From Gammaproteobacteria bacterium (GTDB taxonomy: Bacteria > Pseudomonadota > Gammaproteobacteria > PS1 > Pseudothioglobaceae), in assembly GCA_015658965.1 (NCBI GenBank), contig DQNX01000096.1, forward strand, positions 1 through 15,403: 15,403 nt of DNA. The letters run 5' to 3'. The notes under the pieces are model-generated. The model made no database searches. It had not been told where the DNA came from and saw only the letters and a list, made by a program, of their open reading frames with translations. The position numbers and the translations under genes are program-made. This document shows, piece by piece, positions 5,514-13,744 of the stretch. Every line of letters starts with the position of its first letter. The stretch's first letter is position 1.

Positions 5514-6820
5514 GTTTTATCTGGCTATGGACCGATTTTTTGCTTTGGGTGTTATTCGCTTTGAGCGTGGTTGCCGTGGTAAAAATACGCGGTAACGAGC
5601 TTTTATTACAAAAATGGCAAAAAGTCTTTGCCCAGCCTTTAGCGCTGTCCGCCTTTATTGTCTTTGCATTTTATATTTTAATCGGACTCTCAGATTCTAT
5701 CCATTTTAGGCTGGATAATAGTGCCACGACTTACAGTATGTTAGATAGAGTGCTACTGCCTGCACTCGAAGCCGAAGAAAAAACCTACTCCACACCTCTG
5801 AATTTTGAGCAGTTTTCCAAAGAATATTTAGACAACGGCCTTCGCGGACGCGTGCACCTAAACTTAGTTTCAGATGAAATCACCAATGCCGGTGAAAATA
5901 CCGAAAACTTGATGTCCATTAGTGCCAACGCACTGTTTTATGCGTTCGTTATTTTTGTTGGCTTTATTTTGTTTTTAAAAAAAATCACCAGCATTCATAC
6001 CCAAAGTAACCGAGCCGCGTTAGCCACCATTTTTACCTTGGTATTTTTCTGTGTTTGGGTGGTGTTAATGATGCCAAATTATCATATTTTGGGCACTGAC
6101 AAAGCCGGTATTGATGTCTTTTATAAGGCCGTAAAAAGTATTCGTACAGGCATGATATTTGGCTTACTGACTACGCTTTTGGCCTTGCCACCAGCCATTA
6201 TTTTGGGGCTGATGGCCGGCTATTTTAAAGGCAAAACTGACGATGTGATTCAATACATCTACACCACCATTAACGCCATTCCAGGCATCTTGCTCATTGC
6301 CGCTTTGGTGTTGATTTTACAAGTCTATATGGACGAACATGCTTCCGATTATGCCTCCGCTTTAGAGCGCTCAGACCTTAAATTATTACTGCTTTGTGTA
6401 ATACTGGCACTCACCTCTTGGACTGGCTTGTGTCGCCTGATTCGCGCCGAAACCCTCAAACTCTCAGAGTTAGAGTTTGTCCAAGCTGCTAAAGTATTCG
6501 GCGTTAGCAACCTCAAGATTTTGTTTAATCATCTGCTGCCAAATGTCATGCATTTGGTGCTGATCTCAATCGTGTTGGATTTTTCGGGCTTGGTACTGAT
6601 TGAAGCGGTATTGTCGTATGTGGGTGTGGGTGTCGATGCCACCACCATGAGTTGGGGTAATATGATTAACGCCGCCCGCTTAGAATTATCCACCGATCCA
6701 GTGGTCTGGTGGCCTCTAGCCTCAAGCTTTATCTTTATGTTTGTCTTGGTACTGAGTGCCAATCTGTTTGCCGATCGCGTACGTCAGGTGTTTGATCCAA
6801 AAGGAGATGAAGATGCCTAA
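5510..6820 (+). CDS. ABC transporter permease, OppC/YejE-type, with enlarged N-terminal region
   Basis: Second permease of the importer, 436 residues against about 300-340 for most OppC/YejE proteins. The C-terminal half is canonical. HILGTDKAGIDVF (about 194-206) corresponds to the family motif HxLGTDxxGxDV. The coupling loop EFVQAAKVFGVSNLKILFNH carries the EAA signature. The end, RVRQVFDPKGDEDA, resembles YejE. The extra length is N-terminal: two membrane helices (about 8-25 and 44-61), a soluble loop of about 80 residues (62-140), and two further helices (about 141-158 and 167-190) before the LGTD motif. It starts in a 4-bp overlap with the upstream permease and its stop overlaps the ATPase start, so the three are translationally coupled. 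What the added region does is unknown; it might stand in for, or dock, a binding protein. Confidence 0.92.
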   Translation: MSFIWLWTDFLLWVLFALSVVAVVKIRGNELLLQKWQKVFAQPLALSAFIVFAFYILIGLSDSIHFRLDNSATTYSMLDRVLLPALEAEEKTYSTPLNFEQFSKEYLDNGLRGRVHLNLVSDEITNAGENTENLMSISANALFYAFVIFVGFILFLKKITSIHTQSNRAALATIFTLVFFCVWVVLMMPNYHILGTDKAGIDVFYKAVKSIRTGMIFGLLTTLLALPPAIILGLMAGYFKGKTDDVIQYIYTTINAIPGILLIAALVLILQVYMDEHASDYASALERSDLKLLLLCVILALTSWTGLCRLIRAETLKLSELEFVQAAKVFGVSNLKILFNHLLPNVMHLVLISIVLDFSGLVLIEAVLSYVGVGVDATTMSWGNMINAARLELSTDPVVWWPLASSFIFMFVLVLSANLFADRVRQVFDPKGDEDA

Positions 6821-8363
6821 ACCCTTACTGAGTGTTGAAGATTTGTCAATTTTCAGCAAATCACAAAAAATCGTAAATAATGCCAACTTTAGCATTAACC
6901 AAGGTGAAATCTTTGCCTTAGTGGGTGAATCAGGCTCTGGAAAAAGCTTAACTGCCTTAAGCCTGGTTGATTTACTCGCAAAAAACCTTAAAAAGAGTGG
7001 AAAAATCAGCTATCAAGGTCAAGATTTAAGCCGTTCGCAAAATATCCAAAATTTTCGTGGATCAGAAATCGCCTTCATTTTCCAAGATCCGACCAACAGC
7101 CTAAACCCAATTATGACCATTGGCGAGCAAGTAGACGAAGTGTTAGCCCTACACACCAATTTAAGAAAAAAACAGCGAAAAACAAGCGTTTTAGCCCTTT
7201 TTAAACAGGTTGATCTGGATGCCAGTGCGCAAATGTATGCACGCTATCCTCATCAAGTTTCTGGCGGGCAAAAACAACGGATAATGATTGCCTGCGCACT
7301 CGCTGGTGGTGCCAAATTACTGATTGCTGACGAGCCCACCACTGCACTTGATGTCACCACACAAAAACAAGTATTAGAATTATTACTAACCTTAAGAAAA
7401 AATCGGAAATTATCGATATTACTCATTACCCATGATTTATCCGTGGTGAAACTGATGGCAGATAGGGTGGCGGTAATGCATCAAGGCAGCATCATTGAGA
7501 GTCAAGATAAAACCGATTTTTTCCAAAATCCTAAAGAGGATTATTCCAAAGCATTGTTGGTTGCCTTGCCAAAAGGCAATCGAAAACCAGCCTTTGGCGA
7601 TGTACTACTTGATGCGAACAAGGTTAAAGTTTACTTCCCCATTAAAACTGGCTTATTTCAGCGTACCACCGATTATGTCCGAGCGGTGGATGAGATTGAC
7701 TTTACCCTACAACAAGGGCAAAACCTTGCCATTGTTGGTGAATCTGGCTCTGGAAAAACCACCTTAGCCAAAGCCATTATGCGCCAGCTAGACTTGCATG
7801 AGGGCAGTGTTAGTATGAACAACAAAGCCATTGGCGCTTATGATCGTAAATCCTACGCCGCTAAAGTGCAAATCGTTTTTCAAAATGTTACCTCGAGTTT
7901 TAATCCGCGCATGCGTATTTCACAAACCCTACTTGAAGGTTTGCAGGCTTTAAACCCAGGCCAAGCCAACACCACTTATTTGCGTGAACTATTACAAGAA
8001 GTAGAGCTTGAACCCGAACTCATGCATCGTTACCCACACGAACTCTCTGGTGGCCAATTACAACGCCTATCGATTGCTCGTGCCATCAGTGTTAATCCAG
8101 AAGTGATTATTTGTGACGAGCCGACCTCGGCACTTGATGCCACCGTCAAAGTGCAAATACTCGATTTGTTGTTACGCCTGCAGCGCGAAAAGAGAGTGAG
8201 CTATATCATCATCACGCACGACATTTCAATTGTGGATTATTTTGCCGATCATGTGATTGTAATGAAGCAGGGCAAGGCGCTAGAGAGCGGTACCACACAA
8301 GATATTCTCACCAATCCTCAAAACGATTACACCCAAGCATTGCTTTCTTCTGTGCTTGCTTAA
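6813..8363 (+). CDS. ABC transporter ATPase with two fused nucleotide-binding domains (YejF-type)
   Basis: Energises the importer encoded just upstream. It is a single 516-residue protein with two complete ABC domains, equivalent to fused OppD and OppF and similar in plan to YejF. Domain 1 has Walker A GESGSGKS (38-45), signature SGGQKQR (about 150) and Walker B LLIADEP (about 170) with a downstream H-loop (ITHD). Domain 2 has GESGSGKT (about 309-316), signature LSGGQLQR (about 411) and Walker B VIICDEP followed by IITHD. All catalytic motifs look intact. ATG 6813 is chosen because AAGGAG (6801-6806) is 6 bp upstream and the protein then begins MPKPLLSVEDLS; it overlaps the preceding stop by 8 bp. 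No periplasmic binding-protein gene adjoins the operon. Confidence 0.95.
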   Translation: MPKPLLSVEDLSIFSKSQKIVNNANFSINQGEIFALVGESGSGKSLTALSLVDLLAKNLKKSGKISYQGQDLSRSQNIQNFRGSEIAFIFQDPTNSLNPIMTIGEQVDEVLALHTNLRKKQRKTSVLALFKQVDLDASAQMYARYPHQVSGGQKQRIMIACALAGGAKLLIADEPTTALDVTTQKQVLELLLTLRKNRKLSILLITHDLSVVKLMADRVAVMHQGSIIESQDKTDFFQNPKEDYSKALLVALPKGNRKPAFGDVLLDANKVKVYFPIKTGLFQRTTDYVRAVDEIDFTLQQGQNLAIVGESGSGKTTLAKAIMRQLDLHEGSVSMNNKAIGAYDRKSYAAKVQIVFQNVTSSFNPRMRISQTLLEGLQALNPGQANTTYLRELLQEVELEPELMHRYPHELSGGQLQRLSIARAISVNPEVIICDEPTSALDATVKVQILDLLLRLQREKRVSYIIITHDISIVDYFADHVIVMKQGKALESGTTQDILTNPQNDYTQALLSSVLA

Positions 8364-8411
8364 GGTAAAATTTTACACTCAAATTAAGCATTTTTTAAAA
8401 CAGGATTAAGC

Positions 8412-8819
8412 ATGAGTGACCATTGTATTTTTTGTAAATTAAGAGACGAACGCGTTATTTATGAGTGCGCACACACCAAAGCGTTTATTGATACTTATCC
8501 TGCTTCACCTGGGCATACGCTGATTATTCCCAAGCGCCATTTTGCAACGTATTTTGAAGCCACGGATGATGAAATACTGGCCATTGGTAAAGCACTCAAA
8601 GCTGCTAAAAAAATTCTTGATGAAGAATTCTCACCCGATGCTTACAACATTGGCGTTAACAATGGCGAGGCTGCAGGACAAAGTGTAATGCATTTACATG
8701 TGCACTTAATACCACGATACAAAGACGATGTCGAAGATCCAAAAGGCGGTGTGCGTTGGATTCTAAAAGACAAAGCCAACTATTGGAATGACAAAGCCAC
8801 CACCAAAAGAGTCACTTAG
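8412..8819 (+). CDS. HIT-family nucleotide hydrolase (Hint/HinT-like)
   Basis: Histidine-triad protein of 135 residues, the normal size. The family hydrolyses nucleoside phosphoramidates and related adenylated compounds in the cytoplasm. The diagnostic triad HLHVHLI places His at 94, 96 and 98, preceded by Gln90. The N-terminal CIFCKL (5-10) and the central PGHTLIIPKRH (33-43) are also typical. AGGAT (8402-8406) precedes ATG 8412. It lies 48 bp after the ATPase gene on the same strand, with no terminator seen between, so it may be co-transcribed. A 12-bp palindrome (GTAAAATTTTAC, 8365-8376) lies in that gap. The physiological substrate cannot be told from sequence. Confidence 0.95.
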   Translation: MSDHCIFCKLRDERVIYECAHTKAFIDTYPASPGHTLIIPKRHFATYFEATDDEILAIGKALKAAKKILDEEFSPDAYNIGVNNGEAAGQSVMHLHVHLIPRYKDDVEDPKGGVRWILKDKANYWNDKATTKRVT

Positions 8820-8895
8820 CCAAAAGACAGTCCTATTTTTATTCACCGATTAGGTGTATAGTTGAATTGAACCAATTAAAAAAATAGGGGGTAGT

Positions 8896-9141
8896 ATGAA
8901 GTTTAAAAGTATCACCATGGCGCTCGCAGCCACGATGTCAACAGCGGGCACTTCAATGGCCGCACAATCGTGGGCTAAAGATTATGCCCAAACAGTGCAC
9001 ACACAAGCAAAAATCAATACCCAAGCCGTACAGCCTTGGCACAAAGGTTATCAGCCAGAAGTACAGCCCTGGTCAAAGCTAAGCAATCGTCATTTAAAAA
9101 GTGCGAGCAGAATGTACAACCACGGCATTAAAAGAGTATAG
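8896..9141 (+). CDS. Small secreted protein with QPW repeats, unknown function
   Basis: Not recognised. It is an 81-residue protein with a GGGGG-type ribosome-binding site (8886-8890) 5 bp before ATG 8896 and a signal peptide of about 22 residues ending TSMA, cleaved before AQSWAKDY. The mature part of about 59 residues is cysteine-free and basic. It has an internal duplication, QPWHKGY and QPWSKLS (about residues 52-68), and an earlier related SWAKDY. Trp-containing short repeats after a signal peptide recall the cluster at 2910-4450, but the Asn richness is absent and no direct homology is visible. It is transcribed alone or with the HIT gene upstream, and a possible hairpin follows it. Confidence 0.75.
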   Translation: MKFKSITMALAATMSTAGTSMAAQSWAKDYAQTVHTQAKINTQAVQPWHKGYQPEVQPWSKLSNRHLKSASRMYNHGIKRV

Positions 9142-9175
9142 CTAAGTTTTTTACAATCGTAAACTCAGCTTATTT
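9141..9175 (+). terminator. Possible weak terminator after the small secreted protein
   Basis: GCTAAGTTTTTTAC and GTAAACTCAGC flank a 4-nt loop (AATC) and can pair with one mismatch and a small T bulge. They are followed by TTATTTTAGTT. The left arm begins at the stop codon. The imperfect stem and interrupted T-tract make this tentative. Confidence 0.4.
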
Positions 9176-9233
9176 TAGTTCGTTTTGTATGTGCATATTT
9201 TGTTGATTTAGGCTCGACAACATAGGTGTGAGC

Positions 9234-10826
9234 ATGGTGAATATTGAACAACTATTGTTAAAATCAAGTGCCTATCCTCATCATGTTGATGAGGTTGTAC
9301 ACGTTGAGACGCACATTTCTCACATCTTTCTAGCCGGTGAGTATGCCTATAAAGTTAAAAAATCACTTAATCTTGGGTTTTTAGACTTCTCTACGCTTGA
9401 AGCTCGTCAACACTTTTGTGCTGAAGAGGTACGCCTTAACTCAAGACTAGCAAGAGATATTTATATTGATGTTGTCCCAATTATCTGTAATGATGATCGA
9501 GTTTTCATTACTGATAAGCAAACTGACAAATACACGAACGTTGTTGAGTATGCTGTGCGGATGCACCGTTTTGACCGTGAAATGGAGCTGGATAAATTAC
9601 TTGAAAATCATTCTAAGTATTGGAAAGATGAGTGGTTAGATGGGCTCTGCATCACTGTGGCTAAGTTCCACTTAGATTCTACTCGAGCTAAGATTAACTC
9701 AGGTTATGGCGAAGTCGATGTTATTTTTTCATTCGCACTTGATAATTTCGTCCAGATTAAGCAACATTTGCACAATCATCAACATATTGTCAAAGCTGCT
9801 GAAAAACTCCAAGAATGGACCGCCTTACAAAAGAAAAGACTTTCTAGTGAGATTGATTCAAGGTTGAAGGATGGGTTTGTTCGGGAATGTCATGGAGATA
9901 TGCATTTAGCAAATATGGTGTACTGGCAATCAAAGGTGCAAATTTTTGATGGTATTGAGTTTAACGATGAGCTTCGATGGATCGATGTCATTAATGAGGT
10001 GGCGTTTTTAGTCATGGATTTGGAAAGTCGAGAAAGGCCTGACTTAGCTTGGCATTTTTTAAACGGTTATCTTTCTTTAACTGGCGATTATGCAGGCTTG
10101 AGTTTATTGGATTTTTACCGTAATTATCTCGCCAGTGTTCGTGCCAAGGTCTTGTCAATTCGATGTGCACAATTAAACGCGAGGAATGCTAAAGAACAAA
10201 AAATCCTACTTGATGGAGTGGACCATTATTTAGCATTAGCAAGCGCATATACCCAACCTAGAAAACCTAGTGTAATTATGCTACACGGCTTATCTGGTAG
10301 CGGTAAAAGCACACTTGCTGCTAGCCTTAATGAACGACTATTGGCTATTTGGATTCGTTCCGATGTTGAAAGAAAGCGTTTATTCGGCTTATTTGATGGC
10401 AGTCAAGGTTCATTACTGGAAGGGGATATGTATGCTCCAGAGGCAACCAGAGCCACTTATCAACGATTGCTTGATTTAACTAAATCCATTATTGAGAATG
10501 GTTATAGTGTTATTGTTGATGCAACTTTTCTTCAAGTAAAAGAGCGTCAAATGTTTTATCAGGCTTTTGATAAAATTGATACTGCGATTATCATTCTTGA
10601 TTTACAAGTAGAAAAGAATGAACTTCGTGAACGTGTTCGAAAGCGTTTAAATGATCAAAATAATATCTCGGATGCTGATGTGAGTGTATTAGAACAACAA
10701 TTTCACTCATTGGAGCCACTTAAAGACACCGAAAAGGTGACAATATTGCATATAAATGCAAATACAATCCTAGATTCAAAAGCAATCGCAAATAAAGTAC
10801 GTAAATCGATAAATACAATAAATTAA
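9234..10826 (+). CDS. Two-domain protein: aminoglycoside-phosphotransferase-like kinase fused to P-loop NTPase
   Basis: Predicted 530-residue cytoplasmic protein combining COG2187- and COG0645-type domains, a known fusion in proteobacteria with no settled substrate. The N-terminal half carries the COG2187 pattern: HVETHISHIFLAGEYAYKVK followed by LGFLDFSTLEARQ (about 25-62). It also has the kinase-like catalytic motif CHGDMHLAN (His near 220, Asp near 222) and IFDGIEFN with the putative metal-binding Asp. The C-terminal half has Walker A GLSGSGKST (about 353-361), then DATFLQVKERQ as in zeta-toxin or gluconate-kinase-like P-loop kinases. ATG 9234 is preferred to GTG 9228 because AGG (9224-9226) is 7 bp upstream of the former and too close to the latter. 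Despite the family name, it should not be read as a resistance gene. Confidence 0.88.
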   Translation: MVNIEQLLLKSSAYPHHVDEVVHVETHISHIFLAGEYAYKVKKSLNLGFLDFSTLEARQHFCAEEVRLNSRLARDIYIDVVPIICNDDRVFITDKQTDKYTNVVEYAVRMHRFDREMELDKLLENHSKYWKDEWLDGLCITVAKFHLDSTRAKINSGYGEVDVIFSFALDNFVQIKQHLHNHQHIVKAAEKLQEWTALQKKRLSSEIDSRLKDGFVRECHGDMHLANMVYWQSKVQIFDGIEFNDELRWIDVINEVAFLVMDLESRERPDLAWHFLNGYLSLTGDYAGLSLLDFYRNYLASVRAKVLSIRCAQLNARNAKEQKILLDGVDHYLALASAYTQPRKPSVIMLHGLSGSGKSTLAASLNERLLAIWIRSDVERKRLFGLFDGSQGSLLEGDMYAPEATRATYQRLLDLTKSIIENGYSVIVDATFLQVKERQMFYQAFDKIDTAIIILDLQVEKNELRERVRKRLNDQNNISDADVSVLEQQFHSLEPLKDTEKVTILHINANTILDSKAIANKVRKSINTIN

Positions 10827-10876
10827 CATTGGGGGAGTACAATTATAAATAGGTAACTGAAAGAAACGAGTGTGTG

Positions 10877-11082
10877 ATGCAATGCAATGTAGGTAGGAAG
10901 GACAAAATTGTTAGATTCGTTACAGGAATTATTGTTATCGGCGCAGGATTTATTACGGTTCGTATTTAGGAGTAATTGGCGTTGTACTAGTACTGACAGC
11001 GTTGTTCGGTTTGTGTCCTGCTTATTCAATTTTAGGTATATCAACTTGTAAAAAAGATGAGTTCATCAATCTTTATTATTAA
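10877..11082 (+). pseudogene. Frameshifted DUF2892-type small membrane protein
   Basis: Two adjacent frames together encode a recognisable DUF2892 protein (the small inner-membrane family also found as the tail of YgaP-type rhodaneses). Frame one, from ATG 10877, gives MQCNVGRKDKIVRFVTGI and runs into a TAG at 10967. The next frame continues YYGSYLGVIG, then LTALFGLCPAYSILG and ISTCKKD, to TAA 11080-11082. Adding one T to the TTT at 10949-10951 would join them into about 68 residues of normal family layout, so a one-base loss in a short T-run is the simplest explanation. The CPAYSILGISTC core is intact. A true inactivating mutation, a sequencing or assembly error, or programmed slippage are all possible; the last is least likely because the run is short. 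Confidence 0.8.
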
Positions 11083-11115
11083 AGGTCTTTTTTAAATAGT
11101 TGAAAGGGCTTTGGT

Positions 11116-12213
11116 ATGGTTTTATTGACTAAAAATTTCTTTATTTTTCTATTAATTTTTTTTCTATCTTCTGTTGTTTATTCTAACGCTTTTCAGCTTA
11201 AACAGATTGTTTCAGGTTTAGGCGTGCCTTGGAGTATGGTTTTTATCTCAAATGATGAAATCTTATTTACCGAGCGCAAGGGCAGAGCAGGTGTGCTCAA
11301 TATTCAATCAGGAAAATTTAACTACTTAACTGGCACTCCAGAAGTAATGGCGAGTGGTCAAGGTGGTTTGTTAGATGTGGCAAAAGCGCCTGAGTATAAA
11401 CAAGGAGATTGGATATACTTTACTTATTCTAAAGCTATTCAAGATCAAGGCGCTACCACACTTGCCAGAGCACATATAGATGGGCATGCATTAAAAGACT
11501 GGCAAGATTTAATCATTACAGATTCAAAAACTGATACAGGTGTTCATTATGGTAGTCGGATAGCATTTGATGACAAAGGCCATGTTTATTTTTCTATTGG
11601 TGATCGAGGTGTCAGGTCCAACGCTCAAGATTTAAATTCACATGCGGGTTCTATTTTAAGGCTGAATCTTGATGGATCTACACCAGAAGACAATCCTTTT
11701 GTTGGGCATTCAAATGTTTTGCCAGAGATATGGAGTTATGGTCATCGAAATCCACAAGGACTGGTTTGGGACAATGAAAACAAACGCCTTTGGTCAATCG
11801 AGCACGGCCCTAGAGGTGGTGATGAAATTAATCTAATTGAAGAAGGTAAAAACTATGGTTGGCCGACTATATCTTATGGCAAGGAGTACTGGGGTCCAGT
11901 GTCGGTAGGTGAGGGAACACACAAAAAAGGCATGGAACAGCCAGTAAAAGTTTATGTACCATCAATAGCGCCAGGAAGTTTGCTGTATTACACTGGTGAT
12001 GCTTTTAAAGACTGGCAGGGTAGTTTATTTTCAGGTGCGCTTAAACTACGCCATATTAATAGAATTACACTCGATGCGCAGGGTAGAGCAGCTAAAGAAG
12101 AACGTTTATTTGGAAACCTAGATGAGCGTATTAGGGCGCTTCTTCAAAGCCCAGAGGGCTGGATATATTTTTCAACAGACAGTGGAAAAATCAATGTTAT
12201 CAAACCTAAATAA
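11116..12213 (+). CDS. Exported PQQ-dependent aldose sugar dehydrogenase (YliI / GSDH family)
   Basis: A soluble, periplasmic beta-propeller enzyme of 365 residues that, in characterised relatives, oxidises aldose sugars with PQQ as cofactor. A signal peptide of about 26 residues (ending VVYSNA) precedes FQLKQIVSGLGVPWSMVF, the usual opening of the family. Key motifs include VHYGSRIAF, with His near 144, and GHRNPQGL, with Arg near 211. These probably correspond to the catalytic His144 and Arg228 of Acinetobacter soluble glucose dehydrogenase. EHGPRGGDEINL and NYGWPTISYG are also diagnostic. AAAGGG (11103-11108) lies 7 bp before ATG 11116. No PQQ biosynthesis genes are in the window. The end overlaps the next gene by 20 bp. 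Confidence 0.93.
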   Translation: MVLLTKNFFIFLLIFFLSSVVYSNAFQLKQIVSGLGVPWSMVFISNDEILFTERKGRAGVLNIQSGKFNYLTGTPEVMASGQGGLLDVAKAPEYKQGDWIYFTYSKAIQDQGATTLARAHIDGHALKDWQDLIITDSKTDTGVHYGSRIAFDDKGHVYFSIGDRGVRSNAQDLNSHAGSILRLNLDGSTPEDNPFVGHSNVLPEIWSYGHRNPQGLVWDNENKRLWSIEHGPRGGDEINLIEEGKNYGWPTISYGKEYWGPVSVGEGTHKKGMEQPVKVYVPSIAPGSLLYYTGDAFKDWQGSLFSGALKLRHINRITLDAQGRAAKEERLFGNLDERIRALLQSPEGWIYFSTDSGKINVIKPK

Positions 12214-12838
12214 TACAAAAAAATCGCTATTGAAAAGTATACGAAGCAATAGGATTATTGAAGATGATAAAGTGATAGACGCTTTTCGAACAATATCCAG
12301 AGAGTTATTTGTGCCTTTAAACTCTAAAAAAGAGGCGTACATTGATGCTCCACTCAGTATTGGATATAAACAAACTATTTCTCAGCCTTCTACGGTGTTT
12401 TCAATGGTTGAAGCATTAGAACTTAAAAAAACAGATAAAGTTTTAGAGGTCGGTTCTGGTAGTGGTTACGAAGCAGCGATCATAAGTCAATTATGCGACC
12501 AAGTTTATTCTGTTGAGATTGTGCCAGAGCTAGTTAATTTTGCTAAGGAAAATCTAGCTAAAGCCAAAATAAATAACGTAAAAATCATACAATATGATGG
12601 TGGATTGGGCTATGAGCAGCAAGCGCCCTATGATAAGATTGTCGTATCAGCTGCTTGTGCAGAAATCCCACAAGCATTGGTAGAACAGCTAAAAGATGGT
12701 GGTATTTTAGTCGCCCCTGTTGGTGATGGTTGTATGCAAAAAATGATTAAAGGTGTTAAACACAATCAAGTTCTGGATGAAACTGATTTGGGAGATTATA
12801 TCTTTGTGTCACTAACAGGAGAATATGGAAGAGTATAG
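12194..12838 (+). CDS. pcm: Protein-L-isoaspartate O-methyltransferase family protein
   Basis: Transfers methyl from SAM to isoaspartyl residues so that damaged proteins can revert; cytoplasmic. At 214 residues it has the usual size. Motifs include RELFVP (about 36-41), IGYKQTISQPSTVF carrying the family TISQP signature, SAM-binding VLEVGSGSGYEAA (about 83-95) and the acidic VYSVEIVPEL. Family members usually have Gly where this protein has Lys in GYKQTIS, and the N-terminus is short. A divergent paralogue of the main Pcm therefore remains possible. ATG 12194 gives the family-length N-terminus, with AGTGGA (12181-12186) 7 bp upstream. It overlaps the end of the dehydrogenase gene by 20 bp, implying co-expression. 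It is not next to surE, its common neighbour elsewhere. Confidence 0.9.
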   Translation: MLSNLNNTKKSLLKSIRSNRIIEDDKVIDAFRTISRELFVPLNSKKEAYIDAPLSIGYKQTISQPSTVFSMVEALELKKTDKVLEVGSGSGYEAAIISQLCDQVYSVEIVPELVNFAKENLAKAKINNVKIIQYDGGLGYEQQAPYDKIVVSAACAEIPQALVEQLKDGGILVAPVGDGCMQKMIKGVKHNQVLDETDLGDYIFVSLTGEYGRV

Positions 12839-12874
12839 TAGTTAGTATCGTTGTTAGATTTTTTATGAGGGATT

Positions 12875-13732
12875 ATGAAAATTTTAATTTTAGGTGGTAC
12901 AGGACTAATTGGTCGTGCGTTAGAGCAATATTTATCTGCCGATCATGAGGTTGTATGTGTTGGCCGTTCAGCTTTTGTTAACCAAGACACCTTGAACGAA
13001 CTGGTTCAAGGCAGGGATTTAATTATTAAACTCTCTGGCGCTAATATTGTTAAGCGCTGGAATGTAGATTACAAGCAAGAAATCTGGGATAGTCGGGTTA
13101 CAACCAGTAAGCAATTAAAGACTGCTTTAGATTTTTTAACAAGTAAGCCACGTATTTTTTGTGCATCAGCAGTTGGGTTTTATCCTGAGTCATCATGTAG
13201 CCAACCTTTTAATGAGGACTATCAACACTCAGGCACTGGTTTTTTGTCTGATCTCGTTGTATCTTGGGAGCAGCAATCAAAAACTCTTGCCGAGAATGTG
13301 CTAATTTTTAGATTTGGGGTGGTGTTATCAGTGAATGGTGGTGCGCTTAGTCAGATGCTACTGCCATTCAAATTGGGGTTTGGCGGTCCAGTAGCCGGTG
13401 GAAAGCAATGTTTTTCGTGGGTTCATGTAGATGATTTACTCAAGGCATTTTCTTATGCTATTGAGCATACAGATATGCAAGGTGTGTTTAACTTAACTTC
13501 TCCAAACCCTGTTACACAGGCTAAATTTGGTCAAACCCTAGCAAGTTTATTACATCGACCTTTTTTATTACCTTTATTCAAATGGCAAATTAAGTTATTA
13601 TTTGGTGAAGGCTCGCAGGTATTAACACAGGGTGTGTCAGTAGTACCTAAAAAATTACTACAATTGGGCTTTAAATTTGATTACGCAGAGGTGAGATCGG
13701 CATTAAAAGACATTATTAATAATAAAAAGTAA
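12875..13732 (+). CDS. TIGR01777-family NAD(P)-binding epimerase-like protein (YfcH-like)
   Basis: Extended short-chain dehydrogenase/reductase of the SDR39U1/TIGR01777 group, 285 residues against about 300 for the family. The Rossmann motif GGTGLIGRAL (7-16) opens the protein. It is followed by family marks LSGANIVKRW (about 53-62), SAVGFYP (about 98-104) and GTGFLSDLVVSWE (about 120-132). GPVAGGKQCFSWVHVDD then leads into the C-terminal DUF1731-type segment (NLTSPNPVTQ onwards). The biochemical substrate of this group is not established, although plant and bacterial members have been linked to cell division. GAGGG (12867-12871) precedes ATG 12875. It follows the methyltransferase by 36 bp and probably shares its transcript. 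Confidence 0.92.
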   Translation: MKILILGGTGLIGRALEQYLSADHEVVCVGRSAFVNQDTLNELVQGRDLIIKLSGANIVKRWNVDYKQEIWDSRVTTSKQLKTALDFLTSKPRIFCASAVGFYPESSCSQPFNEDYQHSGTGFLSDLVVSWEQQSKTLAENVLIFRFGVVLSVNGGALSQMLLPFKLGFGGPVAGGKQCFSWVHVDDLLKAFSYAIEHTDMQGVFNLTSPNPVTQAKFGQTLASLLHRPFLLPLFKWQIKLLFGEGSQVLTQGVSVVPKKLLQLGFKFDYAEVRSALKDIINNKK

Positions 13733-13744
13733 GGCTAAATCTTT

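Noticed and set aside
8365..8376. 12-bp palindrome GTAAAATTTTAC before the HIT gene
   Set aside because: Short AT-rich palindromes are expected by chance in this AT-rich DNA, and no promoter is convincingly placed around it; noted only in the HIT gene entry.
10823..11044. Minus-strand open frame of 73 codons
   Set aside because: Antisense to the broken DUF2892 gene, which explains the region better; the predicted peptide resembles nothing recognisable.
11050..11077. Small hairpin GATGA-GT-TCATC with flanking AAA/TTT before the dehydrogenase gene
   Set aside because: Overlaps the coding end of the DUF2892 remnant, has a 2-nt loop and no proper T-run; too weak to call a terminator.
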